A stretch of DNA of 64,000 bases from Tepidicaulis sp002389665 (GCF_965222285.1 NZ_OZ244942.1:558001-622000); one strand, 5' to 3'; shown: positions 26,530-34,892, counted from the stretch's first letter. The notes: generated by a model from the sequence alone, not told the origin. Numbers and translations are program-made.

Positions 26530-27735
26530 ATGGGTGAATGCTATATTTACGACCACGTGCGCACGCCGCGCGGTAAAGGCAAAAAAGACGGTGCGCTGCA
26601 TGAAGTGACGGCGCTGCAGCTGGCCAGCCAGGTTCTGGAAAACCTGCGCGACCGCAACGATCTCGACACGAAGCTGGTCGATGACGTGGTGCTCGGCTGC
26701 GTCGATCCCGTTGGCGAGCAGGGCGGCAATATCGCCCGTATCGCCGTTCTGAATGCCGATTATGCCGACACCACGGCAGGCGTGCAGATCAACCGTTTCT
26801 GTGCGTCGGGTCTTGAAGCCACGAACATGGCAGCGGCCAAAGTCATGTCCGGTGAAGCAGATATGGCGATCGGCGGCGGCGTTGAAAGCATGAGCCGTGT
26901 CGGCATGGGTGCCTCGGGCGGTGCCTGGTCGTCCGACCCTGAAATTGCGTTGAAATCCTATTTCACGCCGCAGGGTATCGGCGCCGATATGATCGCCACG
27001 AAATACGGCTTCTCCCGCGACGATGTGGACGCTTATGCGGTGGAAAGCCAGAAGCGCGCCGCCAATGCCTGGGAGAAGGGTTACTTCAAGAATTCCGTGA
27101 TCTCCGTGAAGGATGTGAACGGCCTGACCATTCTGGATAAAGACGAGCACTTGCGTCCCGACGCGACCATGCAGTCGCTCGCCGCATTGCAGCCCTCCTT
27201 CTCGGCGCTGGGCGAGTTTGCTTTCGACGGTGTGGCGACGGACCGTTATCCGGAACTTGAAAGCGTCACCCATGTGCACCATGCCGGTAACTCCTCGGGC
27301 ATCGTGGACGGCGCCTCGGGCGTACTGCTCGGCACGAAGGAAGCAGGCGAAGGGCTCGGCATCAAGCCGCGCGCCCGCATCCGCGCCATGGCCTCCATCG
27401 GTTCGGAGCCCTGCATCATGCTGACGGGCCCGGCGGACGTTTCCCGCAAGGCACTGAAGAAAGCGGGCATGGAAGTCGGTGATATCGATCTTTACGAGCT
27501 CAACGAAGCCTTCGCTTCGGTGGTGCTGCGCATGATGCAGTCGCTCGACATCGACCATGAGAAAATGAACGTCAATGGCGGCGCGATCGCCATGGGTCAC
27601 CCGCTGGGCGCGACCGGCGGCATGATCCTCGGCACGGTGCTCGATGAACTGGAACGGCGTGACCTCAACACCGCTCTCGTGACGCTTTGCGTCGGCGCGG
27701 GCATGGGTACGGCAACCATCATCGAACGTATTTAA
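26530..27735 (+). CDS. Acetyl-CoA C-acyltransferase (beta-ketothiolase)
   Basis: The 401-residue thiolase splits 3-ketoacyl-CoA with CoA in the last step of beta-oxidation. The nucleophilic Cys is in INRFCASGLEATN (about residue 92), the His is in AMGHPLGATGG, and the second Cys is in TLCVGAGMGTA near the C-terminus. GGAGAGG precedes the ATG. It lies between the dehydrogenases and FadJ. A hairpin of imperfect pairing sits in the 57-base gap before FadJ (27745-27778) and may tune the relative expression of the two. Confidence 0.95.
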   Translation: MGECYIYDHVRTPRGKGKKDGALHEVTALQLASQVLENLRDRNDLDTKLVDDVVLGCVDPVGEQGGNIARIAVLNADYADTTAGVQINRFCASGLEATNMAAAKVMSGEADMAIGGGVESMSRVGMGASGGAWSSDPEIALKSYFTPQGIGADMIATKYGFSRDDVDAYAVESQKRAANAWEKGYFKNSVISVKDVNGLTILDKDEHLRPDATMQSLAALQPSFSALGEFAFDGVATDRYPELESVTHVHHAGNSSGIVDGASGVLLGTKEAGEGLGIKPRARIRAMASIGSEPCIMLTGPADVSRKALKKAGMEVGDIDLYELNEAFASVVLRMMQSLDIDHEKMNVNGGAIAMGHPLGATGGMILGTVLDELERRDLNTALVTLCVGAGMGTATIIERI

Positions 27736-27744
27736 GGGGCTTTC

Positions 27745-27778
27745 TGCGCGCCCGGAGCATTTGGCTCTGGGCAGCGCG
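27745..27778 (+). other. Intercistronic hairpin between thiolase and FadJ
   Basis: GCGCGCCCGGAGC pairs with GCTCTGGGCAGCGC around an ATTTG loop, with one or two mismatches. No T-run follows, so it is not a full terminator. It may stabilise mRNA ends or allow partial read-through. Confidence 0.4.
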
Positions 27779-27792
27779 GCAAGGAGAGATTT

Positions 27793-30045
27793 ATGGCTTA
27801 CGAAAATTTTGGCTTTGAAGTGGACGGCGACGGCATTGCGCTCATCACCTGGGACATGCCGGACCGCTCCATGAACGTCCTCAGCCAGGGCTCGATGGGC
27901 GACCTGGCGGACATTATCGAGAAGATCGTCGGTGACGACGCCATTAAAGGCGCGGTGCTGACCTCCGGCAAATCCGCTTTCTGCGCGGGCGCCGACCTTT
28001 CCATGATGGGCGGCCAGGCCGGTTCCGGCGATGGCAGCCAGTCGAAGGAAGAGCGCGTCAAGGCGCTTTACGAAAACAATCTGAAATTCAACATGCTGCT
28101 GCGCCGCCTGGAAACCTGCGGCAAGCCGGTTGCCGCCGCCGTCAATGGCACGGCGCTTGGCGGCGGGTTGGAAGTAACGCTTGCCTGCCATGCGCGCATT
28201 GTCGGCGACAATCCGAAAACGCAGCTCGGTCTGCCCGAATCCAAAGTCGGCCTTCTGCCGGGCGGCGGCGGCACGCAGCGCCTGCCGCGTCTGATCGGCG
28301 CTGCCGCGGCCCTGCCGCTGCTGCTTCAGGGCACGGCGCTGAAACCGGCCAAGGCCGTTGAAATGGGCATCGCCACCAAGCTCGTGAAGCCGGGCGAGGA
28401 AGTGGCCGAGGCGAAAGCCTGGCTGAAAGAAGCGCTCTCCCAAGAAAAAGTGAAACTCGGCAAGCGCGGCCCGGAAGTGCTGCCTGCCGCGATCCAGCCC
28501 TGGGACCGTGAAGGCTACCGCCTTCCCGGCGGCGGCCCGCAGGACAAGGGCGGCTCGCAGGTCTTCACCATCGGCAACGCCCAGCTGCAGAAAAACACGC
28601 ACGGCAATTATCCGGCGCAGACCTACATCATGCAGGCCGTTTATGAAGGCGTTCAGGTGCCGATGGAAGCGGCGCTGCGCATCGAGACGCGCTACTTCAC
28701 GAAGTTGCTGATGGACCCGCGCTCCAAGGCGATGATCCGTTCGCTCTTCCTGTCCATGCAGGAACTGTCGAAAGGCGCGCGCCGCCCGGCAGGCGTGCCG
28801 AAATTCGAAGTGAAGAAGCTCGGCATTCTCGGCGCCGGCATGATGGGGGCGGGCATTGCCTATGTCTCCGCGCAGGCCGGCATGGATGTCGTGCTGCTCG
28901 ACACCGATCAGGCGAATGCGGAAAAGGGCAAGGCTTATTCCGAAAAGCTGCTCGACAAGGCCATTTCCAGAGGCAAGTCGACGGAAGAAAAGAAAGCCGC
29001 CCTCCTTGCCAAGATCAAGCCGACCACGTCTTTCGACGACCTTGAGGGCTGCGATCTCGTGATCGAAGCGGTGTTCGAGAACCGCGAGATCAAGGCGGAA
29101 GTGACGAAGAAGTCCGAACCGAAACTGGCTGAGAACGGCATTTACGGCTCGAACACCTCGACCCTGCCGATCACCGGCCTTGCCGAAGCTTCCGCCAAAC
29201 CGGAGAACTTTATCGGCATCCACTTCTTCTCGCCGGTCGACAAGATGCAGCTTGTCGAAATCATCCTGGGCGCGAAGACCTCGGAAGAAACGCTCGCGAA
29301 GGCGATGGACTATGTGGCGCAGATCCGCAAGACGCCCATCGTCGTCAATGACAGCCGCGGTTTTTATACCTCGCGCTGCTTCGGCACTTATGTCTCCGAA
29401 GGCATTCAGATGCTGGCCGAAGGCATCAAGCCGGCCATCATCGAGAATGTCGGCAAGATGACGGGCATGCCCATGCCGCCGCTCGCGCTGAACGACGAGG
29501 TCTCGCTCGATCTCGGCTATAAGGTGCGCCAGCAGACGAAGAAAGACCTTGGCGACAAATATGTCGAAGGGCCCGCCGACAGCCTCATCGAAAAGATGGT
29601 GGTGGATCTCGGCCGCGTCGGCAAAAAGGCCGGCAAGGGGTTCTACGATTATCCCGAAGACGGCAAGAAGCGCATCTGGCCGGGCCTTGAGGAGCTCGTC
29701 GGCTCCAACAAGAGCACGGAAGATGTGGATATCGAGGAGCTGAAAAAGCGCTTCCTCTATATTCAGGCGCTGGAAGCCTCCCGCTGCTTCGAAGAAGAAG
29801 TGGTGACGGATGTGCGCGATGCCGATGTCGGCGCCATTCTGGGCTGGGGTTTTGCGCCCTGGGCCGGTGGCCCGCTCTCGCTGATCGACATGGTCGGCGC
29901 GGATAATTTCGTGAAGGAGTGCGATGCGCTCGCCCAGAAATATGGCGACCGCTTCAAACCCGGTGCCTTGCTGCGTGACATGGCGGGCAAGGGCGAAAGC
30001 TTCTACACCCGCTTTGCGCCGCAGAAGGAAAAAGCGGCAGCCTGA
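27793..30045 (+). CDS. fadJ: 3-hydroxyacyl-CoA dehydrogenase / enoyl-CoA hydratase (FadJ/FadB-type trifunctional alpha)
   Basis: The 750-residue two-enzyme protein hydrates enoyl-CoA and then oxidises the 3-hydroxyacyl-CoA with NAD. The N-terminal crotonase (about 1-210) has SAFCAGADLSMMGG, NGTALGGGLEVTLA with the first catalytic Glu, and LPESKVGLLPGGGGTQRLPR with the second. The C-terminal dehydrogenase (from about 335) begins LGILGAGMMGAGIAYVSAQA and contains HFFSPVDKMQLVEII, the His/Glu catalytic region. Both domains look complete. It ends the MerR-led operon at the terminator at 30110. Confidence 0.96.
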   Translation: MAYENFGFEVDGDGIALITWDMPDRSMNVLSQGSMGDLADIIEKIVGDDAIKGAVLTSGKSAFCAGADLSMMGGQAGSGDGSQSKEERVKALYENNLKFNMLLRRLETCGKPVAAAVNGTALGGGLEVTLACHARIVGDNPKTQLGLPESKVGLLPGGGGTQRLPRLIGAAAALPLLLQGTALKPAKAVEMGIATKLVKPGEEVAEAKAWLKEALSQEKVKLGKRGPEVLPAAIQPWDREGYRLPGGGPQDKGGSQVFTIGNAQLQKNTHGNYPAQTYIMQAVYEGVQVPMEAALRIETRYFTKLLMDPRSKAMIRSLFLSMQELSKGARRPAGVPKFEVKKLGILGAGMMGAGIAYVSAQAGMDVVLLDTDQANAEKGKAYSEKLLDKAISRGKSTEEKKAALLAKIKPTTSFDDLEGCDLVIEAVFENREIKAEVTKKSEPKLAENGIYGSNTSTLPITGLAEASAKPENFIGIHFFSPVDKMQLVEIILGAKTSEETLAKAMDYVAQIRKTPIVVNDSRGFYTSRCFGTYVSEGIQMLAEGIKPAIIENVGKMTGMPMPPLALNDEVSLDLGYKVRQQTKKDLGDKYVEGPADSLIEKMVVDLGRVGKKAGKGFYDYPEDGKKRIWPGLEELVGSNKSTEDVDIEELKKRFLYIQALEASRCFEEEVVTDVRDADVGAILGWGFAPWAGGPLSLIDMVGADNFVKECDALAQKYGDRFKPGALLRDMAGKGESFYTRFAPQKEKAAA

Positions 30046-30109
30046 TAAGCAGGAGAGGCGGCGCAAGAGCGCCCCGAAAAGAACGGCGGCAAACGCCGAT
30101 AGGAGCCAG

Positions 30110-30143
30110 CCCCCGCGGGAAACCGCGGGGGTTTTGCTTTTTG
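30110..30143 (+). terminator. Strong rho-independent terminator of the beta-oxidation operon
   Basis: CCCCCGCGG (30110-30118), a GAAA tetraloop and CCGCGGGGG (30123-30131) form a 9-bp GC stem followed by TTTTGCTTTTT. It lies 65 bases downstream of fadJ. Confidence 0.9.
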
Positions 30144-30305
30144 GGCTGCCGGAATCCGGGGCCGAACCGGGTGCCCAGAAATGGCCTTATTGTTTTTTGC
30201 GATCTTGGGGAACCGTCATTCTCCCGGCGGCGTTTGTGGTCCCAGACGGTGACGCGAAATGTCGCGTTTCGTGCGCCGAAGGCAGGCGCGAGGCGACGAA
30301 AACCC

Positions 30306-30323
30306 GCTTTCCTCAAGGAAAGC
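30306..30323 (+). promoter_or_regulatory. Leader hairpin before the first acidic secreted protein gene
   Basis: GCTTTCC-TCAA-GGAAAGC is a perfect 7-bp stem with a 4-base loop, ending about 10 bases before the GGGAGAAG ribosome site of the gene at 30345. A stem this close to the ribosome site can control translation. The rest of the gap between the operon terminator and this hairpin (30144-30305) shows no clear gene. Confidence 0.45.
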
Positions 30324-30344
30324 AGCGGAAATGGGAGAAGACCA

Positions 30345-30842
30345 ATGCGGATGATGAGCAAAACAGCAGCTTCGATTCTGGCCCTCGGCTTTGCCGCGAG
30401 CGTGGCGATGCCGGCCTATGCGGACAATCTGGGCGTAGGTGCGACAGGCGGCCTGCGTGCCGATCAGGACAGCGTCGTGCCGGCGCCGGCGGGTGATCCG
30501 ACTGAGATCGGCCCGCTTCAGGACCGGGAAACCGGTGAGCCCATCGAGCTGAACGCAGGCGCGGCGGCGGAAGCTGATGCCGGTGTCGAAACCGATGTCG
30601 ATGACGATGATCTGGCCACCGGTTCGATCGGCGCCGATGCGGATACGGAAGCTGAAGCCGGTGCCGGCGCTGAAGGCGAAGCGGACGCCGATGCCGATGC
30701 GGAAGCAGGCGCTGCTGCCGAAGCAGAAACGGACATGAGCGGCGATGATGCGCTCTCCACCGGGTCCATCGGCGCGGAAGGCGGCCTTGAAGGGGATGCC
30801 GGCGCAGACCTGGGCACGGAAGCAGACGAGACGGCGCAGTAA
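30345..30842 (+). CDS. Small secreted, extremely acidic low-complexity protein
   Basis: The 165-residue product has a clear signal peptide (KTAASILALGFAASVAMPAYA-DN). The mature part is nearly all Ala, Asp, Glu and Gly, with no Lys and very few Arg after cleavage. A motif repeats: DLATGSIGAD in the middle and ALSTGSIGAE near the end. No known domain; such composition could bind Ca2+ or other cations or be unstructured. The ATG at 30345 has GGGAG upstream; the frame is open further up but without a signal peptide. A second protein of the same kind follows at 30972, and each has its own leader hairpin. Confidence 0.75.
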   Translation: MRMMSKTAASILALGFAASVAMPAYADNLGVGATGGLRADQDSVVPAPAGDPTEIGPLQDRETGEPIELNAGAAAEADAGVETDVDDDDLATGSIGADADTEAEAGAGAEGEADADADAEAGAAAEAETDMSGDDALSTGSIGAEGGLEGDAGADLGTEADETAQ

Positions 30843-30849
30843 TTCTGCG

Positions 30850-30926
30850 CCAGGCTCCGGGGTTCTCTATTGCCCTGCCCGAAAGGGAGCGTGCCCCCCC
30901 CTGAGGGCCCTGGAGCCTATTTTTTC
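30850..30926 (+). terminator. Terminator-like hairpin after the first acidic gene
   Basis: AGGCTCC (30852-30858) pairs with GGAGCCT (30912-30918), followed by ATTTTTTCG. The loop of about 50 bases contains further GC pairing. It marks the end of the first acidic-protein transcript. Confidence 0.6.
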
Positions 30927-30945
30927 GCCGGGCCTCTTGCCCGGC
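30927..30945 (+). promoter_or_regulatory. Leader hairpin before the second acidic secreted protein gene
   Basis: GCCGGGC-CTCTT-GCCCGGC is a perfect 7-bp stem lying 26 bases before the ATG at 30972, with AGGATG as the ribosome site in between. Position and size match the leader hairpin of the first acidic gene, although the sequences differ. Confidence 0.4.
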
Positions 30946-30971
30946 ACATTTCCCAAAATGAGGATGAACCA

Positions 30972-31241
30972 ATGACTGAAGCCATGAAAAAACTGTGCCT
31001 GGCGCTTTCTCTTGCTGCCCTGCCTTTTGCCTTTGCCCCGGCCGTGCAGGCCGATAGCCACGAAGAAGGCGAAAGCGGCACGCATATGGAAGAGCAGGAC
31101 GGTGTCCATGAAGACATGATGGAAGACGGCGCGGATGCAGAAGAAAGCGGTGACGAGGAAGCTGCTGATGACGCAGCTGACGAGGCCGCGGATGAAGACG
31201 CCGCTGATGAAGACGAAGCGACCGAGGAAGAAGCGCAGTAA
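30972..31241 (+). CDS. Small secreted acidic protein (second of a pair)
   Basis: The 89-residue product has a signal peptide (KKLCLALSLAALPFAFAPAVQA-DS). The mature part is dominated by Glu, Asp and Ala (EEAADDAADEAADEDAADED), with several Met and His in HMEEQDGVHEDMMED. No fold is predictable by eye; likely disordered, and cation binding is a guess. A Cys in the signal stretch (KKLCLALS) is too early to be a lipobox. The composition resembles the preceding gene but the sequences are not alignable, so they may be functionally paired rather than recent copies. A terminator follows at 31264. Confidence 0.7.
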   Translation: MTEAMKKLCLALSLAALPFAFAPAVQADSHEEGESGTHMEEQDGVHEDMMEDGADAEESGDEEAADDAADEAADEDAADEDEATEEEAQ

Positions 31242-31263
31242 GCCCTTCTCCTTTCGGAATTTC

Positions 31264-31295
31264 AAAGCCCCGGGACGTTCCCCGGGGCTTTTTCG
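31264..31295 (+). terminator. Rho-independent terminator of the second acidic gene
   Basis: AAAGCCCCGGG (31264-31274) pairs with CCCGGGGCTTT (31281-31291), an 11-bp stem with a 6-base loop, followed by TTCG within TTTTTCG. It starts 23 bases after the stop. Confidence 0.88.
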
Positions 31296-31402
31296 TTGGG
31301 GCAGCCAGGCGGGGGTTTAAAGTCACGTCCTTGTGAGGCTCATTTTCGTTGCCGCCGTCCCCTTTGCCCGGCATGAAAGAGGGATAACAAGGAGGAGTGG
31401 CA

Positions 31403-31786
31403 ATGGCTAAAGAACTCATCAATCCGCCCGGCACGGAAGAAATCTATAAGAACTGGAAATTTTCCCAGGCCGTGAAAGTGGGCAACACTATTCATGTCTC
31501 CGGGCAAACCGGCTTCGGGCCGGACGGTATTCCGGACGACATCGAAGGCCAGACGCGCCTGGCGCTGCAAAGCCTGGAGCGCGTTTTGAAAGAAGCGGGC
31601 GCGAGCCTCTCGGATGTGGTGGCCACCACCGTCTATCACACGGATATGGGCGAGATCGGCAAGGCGCAGAGCGTGCGCGATGAATTCTTCAAGGAGAATT
31701 ATCCCGCCAATACGATTGTCGGCGTCACCGCGCTCGCCCTGCCGCAGCTGCGCATCGAAATTCAGGCGGTCGCCATTATCGCGTAA
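31403..31786 (+). CDS. ridA: RidA family reactive-intermediate deaminase
   Basis: The 127-residue member of the YjgF/YER057c/UK114 family hydrolyses reactive enamine/imine intermediates in the cytosol. Conserved blocks are VSGQTGFGPDG, QTRLALQSLERVLKEAGASL, DVVATTVYHTDM and the closing LPQLRIEIQAVAI, which contains the carboxylate-binding Arg. The ATG at 31403 follows AAGGAGG by 7 bases, so an in-frame GTG at 31397 is rejected. It is monocistronic between two terminators (31264 and 31811). Confidence 0.93.
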   Translation: MAKELINPPGTEEIYKNWKFSQAVKVGNTIHVSGQTGFGPDGIPDDIEGQTRLALQSLERVLKEAGASLSDVVATTVYHTDMGEIGKAQSVRDEFFKENYPANTIVGVTALALPQLRIEIQAVAIIA

Positions 31787-31810
31787 GCCCGCTTGCCGCA
31801 GCGCTTAATT

Positions 31811-31846
31811 GCCCCTGCGTCCGAAACGGCGCGGGGGCTTTGCTTT
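31811..31846 (+). terminator. Rho-independent terminator of ridA
   Basis: GCCCCTGCGTCCG (31811-31823), an AAA loop and CGGCGCGGGGGC (31827-31838) form a GC stem with small imperfections, followed by TTTGCTTTT. It begins 25 bases after the ridA stop. Confidence 0.8.
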
Positions 31847-31918
31847 TGCGGGCTTTCTCGCGGAGAATGCGGGCAGTCAAAATTCAAACCAAATAACCTG
31901 AAAATCCAGGGAGGCTTT

Positions 31919-32941
31919 ATGAGCAAGAACGTGAACCGCGTCTGGCGGCTGGAAACGCGCCCGGAAGGGACCGCAGATGAAAACAATCTGAAACTGATCG
32001 AAGAGCCGCTTGCCGAGCCCGGCGAAGGCGAGCTTTTGCTGCGCGTCGTCTATCTGTCCCTCGATCCGACGAACCGGATCTGGATGAGCGATATGGACCA
32101 ATATATGGAGCCGGTTCAGATCGGCGCGCCGATGCGCGGGCTCATCGCGGGGCAGGTGGTCAAGTCCAATACCTCGCGTTTTTCCGAAGGCGAGCTTGTG
32201 ATGGGCGCGGGCCACTGGGCCGATTACATGATCACCGACGGCAAGGGGCTTTCCTCGCTCGGCAAGCCGGGCGCCGTGCCGCTTGCGGAAATTTTCGGCA
32301 TGTGCGCGGTGGTGGGCCCCACGGCCTATTTCGGGCTTTTGGACATTTGCGACCCCAAACCCGGCGAAACCGTGGTGGTGACGGCCGCCGCCGGCGGCGT
32401 CGGTTCCGTGGTCGGCCAGATCGCCAAGATGAAAGGGGCCCGCGCCGTCGGCATTGCCGGGTCGGATGAAAAATGCAAATGGATCAAGGATGAATGCGGC
32501 TATGACGCCGCCATCAATTACAAGACCGAGGACGTAGGCGCCATGCTGGACCGCTATTGCCCGGAAGGGGTGGATGTGCTCTTTGAGAATGTCGGCGGCT
32601 GGATCATGGATGAAATCCTTCTACGGATGAACAATTTCTCGCGCATGGCGCTTTGCGGTCTCATCTCGCAATATAACGCGAAGGAGCCCGTGCCCGGCCC
32701 TTACAATTTTCAGCAGATACTCATGCACCGCATCAAGGTGCAAGGCTTCATCGCCTCGGACTATGCCAAGGATTACCCCAAAGCCATCGGCGAGCTTTCG
32801 AGCTGGATGCGCGAGGGCAAACTCAAATTCCGCCTCGATATCGACAAGGGGCTCGAAAACGCGCTCACTTCCCTCAACAAGCTTTATGACGGCTCGAACC
32901 AGGGCAAGCTGATGATCGAGGTGAGCGAGGTGGCGGGCTGA
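31919..32941 (+). CDS. NADP-dependent MDR oxidoreductase (2-alkenal reductase / YfmJ-PTGR type)
   Basis: The 340-residue zinc-free reductase has N-terminal LSLDPTNRIWMSD, a family mark of the prostaglandin reductase/leukotriene dehydrogenase-like branch, MRGLIAGQVVKSN, and the NADP Rossmann motif VTAAAGGVGSVVGQIAKMKG (about 165-185). LFENVGGWIMDEIL and GFIASDYAKDYP are further typical segments. It would reduce enones or alkenals. The ATG at 31919 has a good CAGGGAGG ribosome site; the open frame extends upstream into the ridA terminator and is not used. Monocistronic as far as can be seen. Confidence 0.93.
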   Translation: MSKNVNRVWRLETRPEGTADENNLKLIEEPLAEPGEGELLLRVVYLSLDPTNRIWMSDMDQYMEPVQIGAPMRGLIAGQVVKSNTSRFSEGELVMGAGHWADYMITDGKGLSSLGKPGAVPLAEIFGMCAVVGPTAYFGLLDICDPKPGETVVVTAAAGGVGSVVGQIAKMKGARAVGIAGSDEKCKWIKDECGYDAAINYKTEDVGAMLDRYCPEGVDVLFENVGGWIMDEILLRMNNFSRMALCGLISQYNAKEPVPGPYNFQQILMHRIKVQGFIASDYAKDYPKAIGELSSWMREGKLKFRLDIDKGLENALTSLNKLYDGSNQGKLMIEVSEVAG

Positions 32942-33051
32942 TCCGCCGTTTCTCTCGGTTCACATCCATCCGCCAAGAACTGAACGCTTGTTCCCGTTTG
33001 GGTGCCAAGGCCGGTAAAATCGGCTAGAGTGGTCCAAACGGGGATGAGACC

Positions 33052-33489
33052 ATGAGTGAGCTGCAGGAAAAGCGCCGCTGCCCATGCGGCGGGGAAATGT
33101 GTCCGGAAGAACTGGAAATCGGCGGTCTGTTGGCGCCGATCCGCTTTCGCTGTACCGCTTGCGCGGGCACAGCCTCGATCCGTCCGCGCCGGGTGCTCAA
33201 CGCCATTCTGGTTCTGGGGCTGGCCGGTCTTTTCTTTACCGTCTGGGGCCTTTGGGAGCTTTATGCCGTGCGCATTTTCGGCCCCCGCTTCATTCCCGAC
33301 AGTGAAACCGTGCAGCGGTTGATGAACTGGGCGGACGGCGTCCTCATTCTGGTGGGCATGTTCGTGGCAAGCCTTGCCGCCTTGATGGCGGGGCTCGGCC
33401 TTGCAGGGCTCATCCAGGATGCGCGCCATCCTTTGATCGAGGAAGAGCCCCGTGCGCCGGATGTGCCGGGCAGCACACCGCTCGCCTAA
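33052..33489 (+). CDS. Zinc-ribbon-like two-helix membrane protein of unknown function
   Basis: The 145-residue product has an N-terminal cysteine cluster, RRCPCGGEMCPEE then FRCTACAG (about residues 9-38), spaced like a zinc ribbon, followed by two transmembrane helices (about 50-72, LVLGLAGLFFTVWGLW, and 93-118, GVLILVGMFVASLAALMAG). The C-terminus is acidic and Pro-rich. A soluble metal-binding head on a membrane anchor suggests a small sensor or chaperone, but no family is recognised. It sits alone, 110 bases after the MDR gene and before the cold-shock leader. Confidence 0.65.
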   Translation: MSELQEKRRCPCGGEMCPEELEIGGLLAPIRFRCTACAGTASIRPRRVLNAILVLGLAGLFFTVWGLWELYAVRIFGPRFIPDSETVQRLMNWADGVLILVGMFVASLAALMAGLGLAGLIQDARHPLIEEEPRAPDVPGSTPLA

Positions 33490-33758
33490 GCTGTATTTGT
33501 CTTAAATTTCTAAGTTTTATGACGGTGTGGCCGCCGGCGCAGTGCGCTTGCATGTACGCGGCGCATTGCAAATGCGGTTTCAGAAAGTGATTGTCGGCTT
33601 GCTTTTTCCGTGCTTGAGTACCTCTCCGATATGGCTTTAAGCAGATGCCCCCTTTGACGCTGCCGAATTCTCGAACGCAAAAAGCACGACATCTTCTGGC
33701 CAGTCGAGCCCGGCCGGGGGGCGAGGCCCGTGCAACTCATTGCGGAGTTTAAGAGACT
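33490..33758 (+). promoter_or_regulatory. Leader and promoter region of the cold-shock gene
   Basis: The 269 bases before cspA contain no gene. They include an AT-rich stretch (33495-33520) and GC-rich segments such as CGGCGCAGTGCGC and CGGCGCATTGC that can pair, then a ribosome site region (GCGGAGTTTAAGAGACT) just before the ATG. Long structured leaders are typical of cold-shock mRNAs and act as temperature-responsive elements. I see no clean promoter boxes. Confidence 0.35.
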
Positions 33759-33968
33759 ATGGCTACTGGGACCGTCAAATGGTTCAATCCGACAAAAGGC
33801 TACGGCTTCATCGAACCCGATGAAGGCGGCAAAGATGCCTTCGTGCATATCAGCGCAGTCGAGCGTGCAGGCCTGAGCCTGCTCAACGAAGGTCAGCGTG
33901 TATCCTATGAACTGACCGAAGGGCGTGGCGGTAAGATCGCGGCCGACAATCTTAAACTGGTCGACTGA
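33759..33968 (+). CDS. cspA: Cold-shock protein, CspA family
   Basis: The 69-residue single cold-shock domain binds single-stranded RNA and DNA and melts mRNA structure. It begins ATGTVKWFNPTKGYGFIEPDE, with RNP1-like KGYGFI, and the RNP2-like DAFVHISAVERAG follows. Length and composition are the standard alphaproteobacterial form. It is monocistronic, with a long leader upstream and the convergent SDR gene 65 bases downstream. Which member of the csp paralogues it is cannot be told from the sequence. Confidence 0.95.
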   Translation: MATGTVKWFNPTKGYGFIEPDEGGKDAFVHISAVERAGLSLLNEGQRVSYELTEGRGGKIAADNLKLVD

Positions 33969-34033
33969 GGCGTCCCCCCGGACACCTGATTTCAGACGAG
34001 TTTCTGATACGAGTTTCGTGGGGCGGGCAGGCG

Positions 34034-34822
34034 CTAGCGCACTTGCCCGCCATCCACAACCAGCACCTCGCCGGTCACGAACCGGGCCCTGTCGCTGGCA
34101 AGCCAGCAGGCGGCATCGGCAATTTCGTCTGGCGTGCCGAAGCGGCGCAGCGCCACTTCCCGTTTGATCCAGCGGGTCCAGTCTTCGGGGCGCTCTTCGA
34201 CCCGCTTTTCCCATTCCCCGTCTTTGAAAATGATATTGCCCGGCGCGATCGCGTTGATGCGGATGCCGTGCCGCCCGACTTGCTTGGCCATGGTGCGGGC
34301 AAGCTGATTGATCGCCGCTTTCGAGGTGGCATAGGGAAGGGGCGTGCCGAGCGCATTCACCCCGGCAATCGAGGAAATGAAAATCACATTCGTGCCGGCG
34401 CGCGCTTCTTCATCGCGCGCCATGAAAAGGCGCACCGCCTCGCGGGCAAGCGCGACGGAGCCCGTGAAATTCTGTTTGAAATCGGCTTCCCAGTCTTCAT
34501 CGCTCACATCATAGCCGAGCGGGGAGCGGCCAAGGCCGACATTGGCGATGACGCTGTGAAGGGGGCCGAGATGTTTTTCGCCCGCAATCAGCGCTTCTTT
34601 CAGATTGCCCGTATCCGTCATATCTCCGGCAATGGTCAGCATGGCGGCGCTGTCATAACCCTTTTCGGTGAGCGCGGTTTTGGCTGCATCGAGGCTTGCT
34701 TCCCCGCGCCCCGTCATCACCACTTTCGCGCCTTCTGCCAGAAAACCTTCCGTCATGCCGAACCCGATCCCGCGGGAGGCCCCGGCAATGAAAATCACTT
34801 TGTCTTTGAGTCTCAGGTCCAT
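34034..34822 (-). CDS. SDR family oxidoreductase
   Basis: The 262-residue classical short-chain dehydrogenase has GASRGIGFGMTEGFLAEGA as the cofactor motif at the N-terminus, IANVGLG in place of NNAG, and the catalytic Ser of ISSIAGVNA with YATSK (Tyr-Lys). The C-terminus ends LVVDGGQVR, so the fold is complete. GGGGAGG precedes the ATG. It is divergent from the enoyl-CoA isomerase-like gene, with repeats between them at 34893-34932. A 3-hydroxyacyl or alcohol substrate fits the context but cannot be proven. Confidence 0.93.
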   Translation of the reverse strand: MDLRLKDKVIFIAGASRGIGFGMTEGFLAEGAKVVMTGRGEASLDAAKTALTEKGYDSAAMLTIAGDMTDTGNLKEALIAGEKHLGPLHSVIANVGLGRSPLGYDVSDEDWEADFKQNFTGSVALAREAVRLFMARDEEARAGTNVIFISSIAGVNALGTPLPYATSKAAINQLARTMAKQVGRHGIRINAIAPGNIIFKDGEWEKRVEERPEDWTRWIKREVALRRFGTPDEIADAACWLASDRARFVTGEVLVVDGGQVR

Positions 34823-34892
34823 GGATAGCCTCCCCTTCCGGCTGAGGACGCGGCGTCAACCCGGCATGCTTGAGTGCGTTTGAACGCGCGCT

